Source: Clostridiales bacterium
GTDB lineage: Bacteria > Bacillota > Clostridia > Lachnospirales > Lachnospiraceae
Assembly: GCA_029007785.1 (NCBI GenBank)
Contig: JAQXIM010000001.1
Coordinates: forward strand, 1-49,771
Direction: 5' to 3'
DNA length: 49,771 nucleotides
The notes beneath the pieces were generated by a model. It was not told where the DNA came from. It worked only from the letters and a program-made list of their open reading frames with translations, and searched no databases. The translations under genes and the position numbers were made by a program. Of this stretch, positions 1-7,928 are shown one piece after another (the stretch's first letter is position 1; each line of letters begins with the position of its first letter).

Positions 1-1
1 G

Positions 2-88
2 CCCTGCCAATATCATCTGCATATCCTTAGATGACAGAATTGTCCGATCCATCTTATAGCCATCCATTATTCCGCCGCGTATGACCGT
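2..88 (-). pseudogene. Fragment of a WYL-type (YafY-like) transcriptional regulator
   Basis: The minus strand reads in one open frame as a peptide containing [20 protein letters not shown]. This resembles the segment between the winged-helix and WYL domains of YafY-like regulators, as I remember that family. The frame is open at the left window edge, so the C-terminal part may continue outside. The N-terminal HTH is missing because a different gene tail on the plus strand starts at about position 80. The match is short and from memory; the fragment could equally be the edge of an intact gene that was cut by a rearrangement. Confidence 0.35.
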
Positions 89-178
89 AATCTGCTGTAT
101 ATCGCCTGTACAAGAGCCATGCATAAGCTGACCCTTACCTATACGGGCAAGCCTTCTCCTTTTCTTCCCAACCCGTAA
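80..178 (+). pseudogene. C-terminal fragment of a UvrD/HelD-type helicase
   Basis: The plus strand encodes a peptide with [19 protein letters not shown], ending in TAA at 176-178. This matches superfamily 1 helicase motif VI (LLY-ACTRAMH) near the C-terminus of HelD/UvrD-like proteins. An in-frame TGA at 32-34 and the overlap with the WYL-like fragment show that the upstream part of the helicase is not joined to it. Only about 33 residues remain, so it is a remnant. The C-terminal motif is clear; which helicase subfamily is inference. Confidence 0.5.
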
Positions 179-281
179 CACAAAGATCGAAAAACAATAA
201 AAGGAGAAAAATCATGAGTCAAGTAAAAACAAAAATGTGAAGCAAAAAAACAACAGCCATTCACCAACATCAGGTATTCTT

Positions 282-2198
282 TTAGTGTTCCAAATCGGGA
301 TAGGTTAAGTAATCGTACAAGACCATCCGATAGTAATATAAGACATAAATAGGGTATTCAGGATAGCAGTCTCTTTTTCCACGGATTTTCAGATTTCCGT
401 GATGGATTGTAATATATCTCTCTGAATATCCTTTTAAGATACTATCGATATTAGTGAAGCATTTCTCTTCCAGGTTTTTTTGACCATTCTGTCTGTAATA
501 ATAAGCATTCTTGATTAATGCATCTGCCAGTATCAATTCAGCACAGATTTCATATTCTTCTCCAGGATTGATTTCGTAAGGGAAATCTTTATGCGCCATT
601 TTAGAACGGGGCTCATATTCGAAATGTTCGAAGTAGCACTCCCGATCTTCTTCCTTATACCAAACCTCATCCATAGATAGTTCTTTCAGCAGATTCATAC
701 AGATTTCATTTACTGCAATTGCTGCGTTGGAAACGGAATCGGAGTGATTAAATATGTAAGGAGTTAAGGATCGGGATAATAATGCTGCATTTACATACTT
801 TTTGGCAGGAATGTCTCCGGATACCTTGTAAAAATATGCAAGAGTACGATCGATGGCTGCCTTGACTCTATCCAGATCCTGCTTCAGGGTTTTCTTATTT
901 GTTTCACTGATCTCCAATGAAAGCATGGCTGCTATGTCTTTTTCAAGCTTGCAAAATACGTCAAAGCAGAATAGCGTGGGCAGCATTTTGTCCTCATTAT
1001 TGCCAGGCATGGAGCTCCAACAGTAATATCTGCCATAGGTTGGGCTTTTTTTGGAAATCATTACATTGGAAGAAATCAGCCAGTCAATGCTCTCTTTGAT
1101 TACTTCATAACGATTGAAAAGCTGTGTTCTTTTCTGGGCCTTCAGTCTTGGTACGGCCTCATTATACTCCCTGATTGCATTTGTTAAAAATCCGGTTGAT
1201 AATAGTGTGGACAGGCTTAAGGTTGTTTGATTAATGGTACCGGAGGTAAACTTGTTATTATCCCAGGATGCCATCCAGGTGCCGTCAACCGGATCCCTCA
1301 AATATAGTAATAACTGGATCGCACTATTGACATGTCCCTTCAGTTTGGTCTGATCTATTTCCTGGGGCACATGGCCGGTAAGCTGACAATCCTGCTGTAT
1401 CCAGTTGTTCAGCAGCAAAGCACCAAAACAAGTGGCACATACAGAAATACTGAGATCTTCTGCATCGGGATCATAGTCATCCATGTCCACGTCCCAGGTA
1501 TTAAAGTATTTCTCCTGTTTCAAGCCGCACTTCTCAAGCATTTCGTTATAGTTTTTTTCGAACAGAAGATGAATGGCACGATTAATATAGCTTTTGGAAT
1601 TACATTTTTCAATGATTTCCTTTTGCCTTGGCCATATAATGTTGCCGGATACGGATTCACTGATATAAAGCAGATGGGATTTGAAGGTTTCTTCCTGATC
1701 TGTATTTTTCTCCCTAACAGACAGTAAATGAGAAACTCTATCCGCGGGAAATTCATTACCGTCGACGCCCACACCGGTTCGATGTACGAATCGATTGATG
1801 TCATAACCCTGAGAACCATAGATCTCCTTCAAAACAGGCTTTATTTTTATCATTTTAAAATGGATACTGTTATATACCGGAACAAAAGACACACCATGTT
1901 TAAAACCATTCAGCAATTCCACATATGCTGCATTTTCCCTGGCAAGATGGTCAAAATCTATTTTATTACCGGATTCAAAGTCATCAAAGAAGGAGTTGGA
2001 TAAACAGACAATGATGCGATCACATGTTTTGATCATCCCCTCTGATTTCATAAAATCGTAATCTGCCTGATCCCGATCAAAGAAAACAGGTGCAAATCGA
2101 TCATCATCTTTGATTAATTCGTATATGGATTTTGCCATATTGAGACTATAATCGTGATCAATGGTTCCGCGATAGCAAATAAATGTTTTGAAATTCAT
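282..2198 (-). CDS. TIR-domain protein with alpha/alpha-toroid-like C-terminus
   Basis: 638 aa. Residues 1-150 look like a TIR fold: an N-terminal strand with FICYRG, then an acidic loop (FFDRDQ, about 39-44), then RIIVCLSNSFF at 61-71, then an alpha-C-like helix with Glu88 and Glu94. One of these glutamates could be the NADase catalytic residue. Residues from about 250 on are helical with recurring toroid-like signatures (DGTW, GTINQTTLSLSTLL, SNAAIAVNEICMNLL). They recall the alpha/alpha-toroid of terpenoid cyclases and prenyltransferase-like proteins. There are no signal peptide or TM segments. It is the last gene of a three-gene operon, 13 bp after the radical SAM gene. TIR proteins in bacteria commonly cleave or cyclise NAD in anti-phage signalling; that role here is inference. 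The toroid call is by pattern only. Confidence 0.72.
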   Translation of the reverse strand: MNFKTFICYRGTIDHDYSLNMAKSIYELIKDDDRFAPVFFDRDQADYDFMKSEGMIKTCDRIIVCLSNSFFDDFESGNKIDFDHLARENAAYVELLNGFKHGVSFVPVYNSIHFKMIKIKPVLKEIYGSQGYDINRFVHRTGVGVDGNEFPADRVSHLLSVREKNTDQEETFKSHLLYISESVSGNIIWPRQKEIIEKCNSKSYINRAIHLLFEKNYNEMLEKCGLKQEKYFNTWDVDMDDYDPDAEDLSISVCATCFGALLLNNWIQQDCQLTGHVPQEIDQTKLKGHVNSAIQLLLYLRDPVDGTWMASWDNNKFTSGTINQTTLSLSTLLSTGFLTNAIREYNEAVPRLKAQKRTQLFNRYEVIKESIDWLISSNVMISKKSPTYGRYYCWSSMPGNNEDKMLPTLFCFDVFCKLEKDIAAMLSLEISETNKKTLKQDLDRVKAAIDRTLAYFYKVSGDIPAKKYVNAALLSRSLTPYIFNHSDSVSNAAIAVNEICMNLLKELSMDEVWYKEEDRECYFEHFEYEPRSKMAHKDFPYEINPGEEYEICAELILADALIKNAYYYRQNGQKNLEEKCFTNIDSILKGYSERYITIHHGNLKIRGKRDCYPEYPIYVLYYYRMVLYDYLTYPDLEH

Positions 2199-2211
2199 CT
2201 TCCAACCCTCC

Positions 2212-3546
2212 TCATTTCAAATAATTGGTTTCAATATATTCGTTGTAATATCCCTCAATAGCCGGAATCTCTGATATTCTTTCATACCCCAGGCTTTTGC
2301 ACCAGGCATCATTAATGACACACAAGGTTTCTACGTATAGATCCCAAATCTGCTGTGCTGACAGTTCCTTTGTGTGGTACACCGGGAAGCTTTGTCTGTC
2401 ATAGCGGTTCCAATCCATGGAATCCAGTATCAGCCCTCTCTTACTGTAGTCTACCCCTTCCATGGGATAGGGAACGTATAGGGTGTTTTTGATTTCATCA
2501 ATGTAATGTTTTTCTAACAGAAAACGGAACTGCTCCAAAGTGGTCATGTGGCTTTCATAGGTGGTGCCGGGTAAGCCTAAAACAGTGTAGGCGGCGATGT
2601 AAAGATTGGTTTCTTCCTTTATCATTTTGACCTGCTTCAGAAAAACCTCATAGGATAAGGTCCGTTTATTCTGTAATAACAGATCCATATCAACACTTTC
2701 TAACCCTAAGCGAATCTCTCTGAATCCAGCCTGCTCCATTTTCCGAACCAGTTCAGGTGTAAGGAGATCTGCACGCATATCGCAGCTTAAGATAAATGGA
2801 TGGTTCAGCTGAATCAGCCTGTCACACAAATCAAAAGCCCCCTGGACAGATCCTCCAAGAACACTGTCAAAGAAGTGAATCAATGTTTTTTCCGGCAGCA
2901 TCTTCATGAACTGAGAGATCATGCCATCCTCCGCTGCTTTAAAATGTGGAGCTAAGCCGTCTGCACAGTAGCTGCAGTGGAATGGACATCCCATAGCAGA
3001 AAAGGTATTGATTGCATAGTCTTTTATCGGATAAGGCAATAGAGAAAAATCAGCATATACCGCCGGTACATGAGGAAGATCCGTACCCGCGAGCTGTTTT
3101 GCTGACTCATACTCAAATCCTGTAATAAATTCATCAAAAACAGGAAAACGTTCTTTGGTCTCCTCCTCATCCAGAGTCACATGAATTCCACCAAGATAAC
3201 ACCTGGTTTCCGGACTGACGGCCTTCACCTTCTCACACAGTCCGGCAGCTTTGGGAACAGTGGGGCATACCGTGGAAAATGCAATAGTCTCCGGCATTGG
3301 TTGTCCCCTTTCCAGAGCCTCTTCCAACATCTCCCAATGTATGTATTTTACCGGAATATGGTTGCAGGCGAGAATGGTCGCAATACGAAGCAGCCCCATT
3401 CCATAGGTTTTTGTTTTTACATCCGCTGTAGGACCAATCATTTTCCAACGTTTGTATTTTTTTATATGGAAGTATTGCTTTTTCTGTTCTGCTAATCTTT
3501 CATCAATTGGCTGTTCATAGTAGGTGTAATCCACTAACCAAATCAT
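2212..3546 (-). CDS. B12-binding-type radical SAM protein
   Basis: 444 aa. The [4Fe-4S]/SAM motif is C187-x3-C191-x2-C194 (GCPFHCSYC). An N-terminal region of about 60-160 resembles the Rossmann-like cobalamin-binding domain of class B radical SAM enzymes (GLLRIATILA, YLGGIHVT). Downstream are the usual TIM-barrel strands (FFDSVLGG, EIRLGLESVD, YTVLGLPGTT). Family members do methylations, ring rearrangements or RiPP and cofactor chemistry; the substrate cannot be read. It sits between the EEP phosphodiesterase gene (35 bp upstream) and the TIR gene (13 bp downstream), so the three are very likely cotranscribed. A maturation or signal-molecule role for the TIR partner is only inference. Confidence 0.82.
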   Translation of the reverse strand: MIWLVDYTYYEQPIDERLAEQKKQYFHIKKYKRWKMIGPTADVKTKTYGMGLLRIATILACNHIPVKYIHWEMLEEALERGQPMPETIAFSTVCPTVPKAAGLCEKVKAVSPETRCYLGGIHVTLDEEETKERFPVFDEFITGFEYESAKQLAGTDLPHVPAVYADFSLLPYPIKDYAINTFSAMGCPFHCSYCADGLAPHFKAAEDGMISQFMKMLPEKTLIHFFDSVLGGSVQGAFDLCDRLIQLNHPFILSCDMRADLLTPELVRKMEQAGFREIRLGLESVDMDLLLQNKRTLSYEVFLKQVKMIKEETNLYIAAYTVLGLPGTTYESHMTTLEQFRFLLEKHYIDEIKNTLYVPYPMEGVDYSKRGLILDSMDWNRYDRQSFPVYHTKELSAQQIWDLYVETLCVINDAWCKSLGYERISEIPAIEGYYNEYIETNYLK

Positions 3547-3581
3547 ATATACAATATCCTTTGTGCCATATCTGTACTGAA

Positions 3582-4328
3582 TCAGATTTCCACTTCGCAG
3601 ATGCAGCAGTAGTGATCAAATCCGAAATCTGCAGTTTTCCATTTTGTAACTGTGCAATGATTGCTGACAAAAATATGGTCATCACTTCGTCCTGAAGGAC
3701 GGGTTTCCCCCGAAAGGACAGAATGGTACTGCTGATATAGTTTCGGCATAACTCTTTCCAGTTTGCTGGAATTAAAATCCCCGGCAATGAGAATCGGATC
3801 CTGCGCTCCTTCCTCTAAATCACACAGGTATTTTTCCAGTGTCCGGAAATGAAAAACGAAATTTTCCTCATCTGCCTTAAAACTGTGAAAAGGGAAACAA
3901 TGACCGGTAATAAAATGGATTCTTTGGTCACCCACCATAATCTCCGTCATAAGAAATCCCTTATTATGACTTACAAGAATTTTGCCATTTTTGTTGTACG
4001 TGATTTCCGGATTAGGAAGTATCATGGTTTCTATCTTTGCAAATGCATACTTACTGACAATACCCACTCCCATGGTTTTTCCCGGGAGGATATGAGAGGG
4101 AGACAAGGGCAGCTCCTGGTAATACTCATAACCACAGGTCTGGCCTGTCAATTCCGCAAGCCCTGCATTTTTCTCATCTTTCACAGGGGATTCTTCCAAG
4201 GCAAGAATATCAATATTCTCATTCCGGATGAGATTTCCAAGAAATGATACAATGTCAAAGTCTCCATTTCCTTTCCAGTCCATGGGAACGCCGCAGCCAA
4301 TGTTGAATGTTGCTATTTTCAGATGCAT
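3582..4328 (-). CDS. Endonuclease/exonuclease/phosphatase (EEP) family protein
   Basis: 248 aa, the normal size of a single EEP domain. Visible active-site motifs are N9 (ATFNIG), E45/E46 (LALEE), H143 (TGHCF), D184 and N186 (IAGDFNSS), D216/D217 (SDDHIF) and D238-H239 near the end. This is the metal-dependent phosphodiester hydrolase set of the DNase I, sphingomyelinase and nucleotide-phosphatase superfamily. There is no signal peptide, so it acts in the cytoplasm. It is the first gene of the operon with the radical SAM and TIR genes. Its substrate could be DNA, a dinucleotide or a nucleotide-like signal; context favours the last two, but this is inference. Confidence 0.83.
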   Translation of the reverse strand: MHLKIATFNIGCGVPMDWKGNGDFDIVSFLGNLIRNENIDILALEESPVKDEKNAGLAELTGQTCGYEYYQELPLSPSHILPGKTMGVGIVSKYAFAKIETMILPNPEITYNKNGKILVSHNKGFLMTEIMVGDQRIHFITGHCFPFHSFKADEENFVFHFRTLEKYLCDLEEGAQDPILIAGDFNSSKLERVMPKLYQQYHSVLSGETRPSGRSDDHIFVSNHCTVTKWKTADFGFDHYCCICEVEI

Positions 4329-4371
4329 GATATGTCCCTCTCTTCTGCCCTTCTTTTACCGGAGTATGCCT

Positions 4372-4400
4372 ATTATAAATAATAAGACGGTATGAGTCAT
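4372..4400 (-). promoter_or_regulatory. Putative promoter of the EEP-radical SAM-TIR operon
   Basis: On the minus strand, a perfect TATAAT (-10, plus coordinates 4372-4377) lies 17 bp from a weak -35 (ATGACT, 4395-4400), about 45 bp upstream of the EEP start. The surrounding 4329-4541 spacer is AT-rich and holds no gene. Confidence 0.4.
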
Positions 4401-4541
4401 ATATTGAGTATTTATCGAACTATATGGAGTAATTGTCATGTTATACTTGCTTTCAATTATTTCTGTCGATCATAATGACAGTTCTATTCATATTAAATCA
4501 GAATGCAGTCATCGACACATTTTTATCATAAACATTTCTGT

Positions 4542-4949
4542 TTAAATATGAGTAATAATGATGATACCTGCAGTAACAATTGCCAACGGAAGATAAAACC
4601 AAAGTTCTGTCTTTGAAAAGAAGCAATTACCATACTCGTTCTTTTTCGTGTTAAACTCGGGAAGATTTGCATTCATGCTGAAATCAATCTCCTCCAATTT
4701 CTGCTTGCGAACCGTTTCATACAAAGAACGGTACAATCTTTCCTGCATCAGGTAATAGGAATCCAGGCCCCAAAAAACAATGATTGGAATATATGCCACT
4801 AAAAAGTATATTTTGTCAACATCCTTTCCAGCAAGGGCGAATATACCGGCAACCAGTGTTACTGCCCATCCTTTTAAAGCAAAGGAATTCGAAGCCATTC
4901 TTGTGATTACACCCTGAATCATTTCCAAGTGTTTTATTTTGTTTTCCAT
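4542..4949 (-). CDS. Small multi-pass membrane protein of unknown function
   Basis: 135 aa. The start was chosen at the ATG 4949, which follows a GGGAGG ribosome binding site. Three hydrophobic segments are visible: GWAVTLVAGIFALAG (about 28-42), YFLVAYIPIIVFWGLDSYYL (about 49-68) and a C-terminal LWFYLPLAIVTAGIIIITHI. The soluble loop between TM2 and TM3 is charged. I do not recognise a named family. Small 2-3 TM proteins next to TIR and nucleotide-signalling genes are often membrane effectors (for example SLATT), but no SLATT signature was confirmed. It lies 213 bp upstream of the EEP gene on the same strand, probably with its own transcript. Confidence 0.65.
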   Translation of the reverse strand: MENKIKHLEMIQGVITRMASNSFALKGWAVTLVAGIFALAGKDVDKIYFLVAYIPIIVFWGLDSYYLMQERLYRSLYETVRKQKLEEIDFSMNANLPEFNTKKNEYGNCFFSKTELWFYLPLAIVTAGIIIITHI

Positions 4950-5285
4950 AACACAAACCTCCCATATAATCAAGTGCTCCTATCATTACACATCCTGTTT
5001 TTCATGGTCATTACGTTTCATAGGTGATATTGAGACTTCCTCTTCTCGCTTCAAGAATCATGAACTCTGTTTACGCTTCACAACTTCTTTGAAGATAAGC
5101 TTCCAGAACTTCCATGCTTTTTTCATCCGGGACTTCCCCGGTATAATTCCGCAGAGTTCCGATGACATTCTCTATGTTGTACATACAAGAAATCTGATAA
5201 CTCCGATGAAGGCAAGTGTCAAAACTCCATTGATACTGCAGACAGCAGCTCTTGATTTACTGCCCTTTATTATGATTATATCAAA

Positions 5286-5316
5286 ATCCCGGCCTCCTTA
5301 ACAGGGGAACCGGGAT
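5286..5316 (-). terminator. Terminator of the NCS2 permease gene
   Basis: Inverted arms ATCCCGG (5286-5292) and CCGGGAT (5310-5316) with further pairing inside. On the minus strand the hairpin is followed by TTTTGATA and lies about 40 bp after the permease stop. The rest of the 4950-5357 spacer holds no convincing gene. Confidence 0.6.
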
Positions 5317-5357
5317 GAATTTTATCTTTGAAAAATCAATTAACTGTAGTAGTAAGT

Positions 5358-6755
5358 CTAGTGTCTGTCCTTCAGGAAGGTGCTGAGTAAGATTGCGATT
5401 ACAAATACACCGGCTACGGAGTTTCCTGCAAAGATACTTCCGATAACTGCCGGGAAGGTGGAGAAGAAGGACACATCAACCATGGTTACGCCGATTCCGA
5501 TACAGAAGGAAAGGGCTACGATGGTCATGTTCTTTTCTGTAAAGCCGCAGCCTGCAATCATCTCACAGCCGCTGAATACGATGGAACCAAACATCATGAT
5601 GGTACAGCCGCCCAGTACCGCATCCGGAAGGGAGTTAAAGAACGCTCCGATCGGCGGGAAAAGGGATGCGATAATCAGTACCAGAGCCCCCATCAGAATA
5701 GTGAATCGGTTTACAACCTTTGTCATTGCAACAAGGCCTACGTTCTGGCTGAAGGATGTGATCGGGTTGCATCCGAATAATCCGGAAAATGCACTGCAGA
5801 AGCCATCGCAGCAAAGGGATCCCTGAATCTCTTTTTCAGTAATATCTCTTCCGAGGCCGCCCTTGCAGACAGCCGTTGTATCACCGATTGTTTCCGCTGC
5901 GGAGACCAGGTAGATAATACCGATCGTCAGGATTGCTCCGATATGGAAGGTTGGCATATGTCCGCGCAAAAATACAGGAAGCGGAATGTTTATTAATCCG
6001 ACCTGAGCTACGGTTGTCTTGAACTGTTCAAAATCAACCATCGGTGCAATGCCGGCAACAGTCAGAATAAGGGAAAAAATGTATCCGACGAAAAGCCCTG
6101 CAAGCACGTTTAGATTTTTCCATACGCCCTTTGCATAATGCTTATAAACAAGACAGCTGATCAGTGTAACGGTTGCTGTTAACAGGTGATACCAGGCACC
6201 GAAATCTTCTGCACCCTGTCCGCCGCCAAAAGAATTCATACCAACCGGCAGCAGGGAAAATCCGATGGAACAGACAACGCATGCGGATACGATCGGCTTA
6301 ATAAGCTGTCTCCAGTACTTTGCAGTAAGACCCAGACAGCCTTCAATGATACCACCAACGATGATGGCACCGATCATGCCCTCATAGCCCCATTCCGGGT
6401 TACATCCGACGGTGAGCAGAGATCCAAGGAAGGTAAAGCTTACGCCCATTACGATCGGAAGCCTGGAACCGACTTTCCAGATCGGATACAGCTGAATCAT
6501 GGTTCCAATACCTGCAACAAACATGGCACACTGCAGCAGCTCTGCAATCGCTACTGCACTTAACCCGCCTCCGTCAGCAGGCCCCACACCGTTTACACAG
6601 ACTGCGCTGCAGACAATAAGTACAGGCGCAAGGTTTGCCACAAACATCGCCAGCACATGCTGTAAACCGAAGGGAATGGCCTTTAAAACCGGTACCTTTC
6701 CATCGAGCTTGTAGATATTCTCGACGGAAGAATTTGAATTACTGCTCACTTTCAT
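5358..6755 (-). CDS. NCS2-family xanthine/uracil permease
   Basis: 465 aa, the usual NCS2 length. The N-terminus has the TM1 signature FGLQHVLAMFVANLAPVLIV. The middle carries SAAETIGDTTAV, which holds the TM8 substrate-site glutamate, and NPITSFSQNVGLVAMTKV in the TM10 region. About 14 hydrophobic segments are visible. The family imports nucleobases (xanthine, uric acid or uracil) with protons. The specific substrate cannot be set by eye, though the sequence leans to the xanthine/urate branch. It stands alone, with a clear RBS (AAGGAGG) and a 3' terminator. No purine riboswitch core was seen in the leader. Confidence 0.88.
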   Translation of the reverse strand: MKVSSNSNSSVENIYKLDGKVPVLKAIPFGLQHVLAMFVANLAPVLIVCSAVCVNGVGPADGGGLSAVAIAELLQCAMFVAGIGTMIQLYPIWKVGSRLPIVMGVSFTFLGSLLTVGCNPEWGYEGMIGAIIVGGIIEGCLGLTAKYWRQLIKPIVSACVVCSIGFSLLPVGMNSFGGGQGAEDFGAWYHLLTATVTLISCLVYKHYAKGVWKNLNVLAGLFVGYIFSLILTVAGIAPMVDFEQFKTTVAQVGLINIPLPVFLRGHMPTFHIGAILTIGIIYLVSAAETIGDTTAVCKGGLGRDITEKEIQGSLCCDGFCSAFSGLFGCNPITSFSQNVGLVAMTKVVNRFTILMGALVLIIASLFPPIGAFFNSLPDAVLGGCTIMMFGSIVFSGCEMIAGCGFTEKNMTIVALSFCIGIGVTMVDVSFFSTFPAVIGSIFAGNSVAGVFVIAILLSTFLKDRH

Positions 6756-6794
6756 ATCCTCCTTGGTGAAATGTTGTTTTGTATTTTGATCTTT

Positions 6795-6865
6795 CTTTAT
6801 TTTTTCAATTGTTCAGATTCACTCTGCTTTCTTTATTCTTTCAATTGTTCAGGTTCACTCTGCTT
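6795..6865. repeat. 35-bp direct repeat, two copies at a 36-bp period
   Basis: 6795-6829 and 6831-6865 share the sequence ending TTCACTCTGCTT and differ at only two positions. They lie in the 5' leader of the NCS2 permease. Nothing else recognisable is seen between 6866 and 7264. Confidence 0.85.
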
Positions 6866-7264
6866 GATGTTTTTTCAGGATCAGGCTTCCAGTTTTCTTT
6901 TCTGACGGCATGGATACACCTCGCTGCCGGTTAATGTGTAACCTTAAAATAATCTAAATACGCTTTATATTTATCCTGCTCTGTCTGGTAAGCGGTGCTT
7001 TTGCTTCACGATAACCATATCGATACAGCGGAAGTGGTTTGCTTTTTCTATGATATCATTCACATGGAAAATTTCAATCATTTTTCTATGTTTCTTCTTT
7101 TTATTTTTTCCATTCTCAAATTCTTTTTGCTGCTCAGGCTTTCCACACAAATATTGCAGCAAATCCAAAGGCTTACCTCAGCTAATTTAGCTTTATTGTA
7201 CAAAAAAACTTTCGATAACCGACGAACTATCTTCCGATTATTGGCCGCCGTGCATAACTTAGGT

Positions 7265-7411
7265 ACCTTTCGCCGCGCAGACCGGATCGTCGTATTGGAA
7301 AACGGATATATCGCAGCCTGCGGCAGTCACGAAGAATTGCTAAGAAGCTGCAAAGCTTATCGGGACATCTATGACTCTCAGATAGGAAAGGAGGATCCAT
7401 ATGGCAGATGA
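7265..7411 (+). pseudogene. 3' remnant of an ABC exporter ATPase (MsbA-like)
   Basis: The last about 45 residues read RRADRIVVLENGYIAACGSHEELL and on to the stop, which is the standard C-terminal end of fused ABC exporter ATPases after the H-loop. The reading frame is open further upstream, but that part does not resemble an ABC protein, so the N-terminal TM domain, Walker A and signature motif are all missing. The gene is a 5' deleted remnant. It overlaps the next remnant by 11 bp, as in intact exporter gene pairs. Confidence 0.7.
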
Positions 7412-7568
7412 CAGGAAAATTATGGAACGCTCGATTCCCGGTATGAATCGGCACGAACGATTTGCTGAAACAGAACACGCAGAAAACCCGGGGGCTGCCA
7501 TGAAACGAATCGCCTCTTATTTTGCTCAGGAGAAGATACTGGTTCTTGGAATGCTATCGGATATATAG
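7401..7568 (+). pseudogene. 5' remnant of a second ABC exporter gene
   Basis: 55 codons from an ATG with an AAGGAGG RBS. The segment AAMKRIASYFAQEKILVLGML resembles the start of TM1 of a heterodimeric ABC exporter subunit, after which an in-frame TAG ends it. The remainder of the TM and ATPase domains is absent. Together with the preceding remnant it marks a deleted two-gene exporter operon. Confidence 0.6.
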
Positions 7569-7605
7569 CTCACGGGAAATGAACAATGCCTTCATTTCCC
7601 GTGAG
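7569..7605. terminator. Perfect 15-bp stem hairpin between two gene remnants
   Basis: Arms CTCACGGGAAATGAA (7569-7583) and its exact complement (7591-7605) with a 7-nt loop. It starts at the base after the exporter remnant's stop and ends just before the 3' end of the minus-strand kinase remnant. There is no strong T-run, so it may be a bidirectional terminator or a deletion junction. Confidence 0.6.
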
Positions 7606-7614
7606 CCATATTCG

Positions 7615-7815
7615 TTACTCCAGGCTGAATTTTTTCTTTACATAATACTCCAAAAGATCAACACAGCAGTCACAGCCGATTCTTGCTGAATTCAGCGTAA
7701 GGTCGTAGTTGATGGGATTCCTCCAATCCTGTCCCTTTGTCTGATAACGATAATAAGCCGCAGGGTATTTATCTGTTTTTTCACTGAGACGATGAGCTTC
7801 TGCTTCCGACATCAA
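7615..7815 (-). pseudogene. C-terminal remnant of a cytidylate-kinase-like protein
   Basis: 66 codons without a good start (TTG, no RBS, and a stop codon immediately upstream). The pattern SEKTDKYPAAYYRYQTKGQD followed by NYDLTLNSARIG resembles the LID and C-terminal part of the cytidylate kinase-like family (Cytidylate_kin2). The P-loop half is missing. It is therefore read as a truncated, non-functional gene in a decayed stretch next to the ABC exporter remnants. Confidence 0.6.
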
Positions 7816-7857
7816 TTTTTATTATTGCAAAATTTTCCATTTTCCTTCAATTCAACT

Positions 7858-7886
7858 TTGCGATTTTTTTCGTAATGTGATACTTT
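7858..7886 (+). promoter_or_regulatory. Putative promoter of the GntR regulator gene
   Basis: TTGCGA (7858-7863), 17-bp spacer, TACTTT (7881-7886), followed by an AT-rich start region about 40 bp before the ATG. Confidence 0.35.
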
Positions 7887-7928
7887 ATATATAAGAATAT
7901 ATAAGAAAACATCTGCGGAGGATTTGGC

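Noticed and set aside
214-240. Small plus-strand ORF with a good RBS
   Set aside because: Stops after eight codons; continuing in another frame gives no recognisable protein. It may be a broken gene start.
5071-5184. 37-codon minus-strand ORF in the 4950-5357 spacer
   Set aside because: No RBS, and I recognise no family; could be a remnant but is not supported.
4939-5301. 120-codon plus-strand ORF
   Set aside because: It opposes the membrane-protein gene start, has no RBS and no recognisable protein features.
6756-6994. Purine riboswitch ahead of the NCS2 permease
   Set aside because: No conserved purine riboswitch core could be found in the leader; only a 36-bp repeat and a short hairpin.
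6995-7264. N-terminal part of the plus-strand frame before the ABC remnant
   Set aside because: Residues do not resemble an ABC domain; only the last about 45 residues do.
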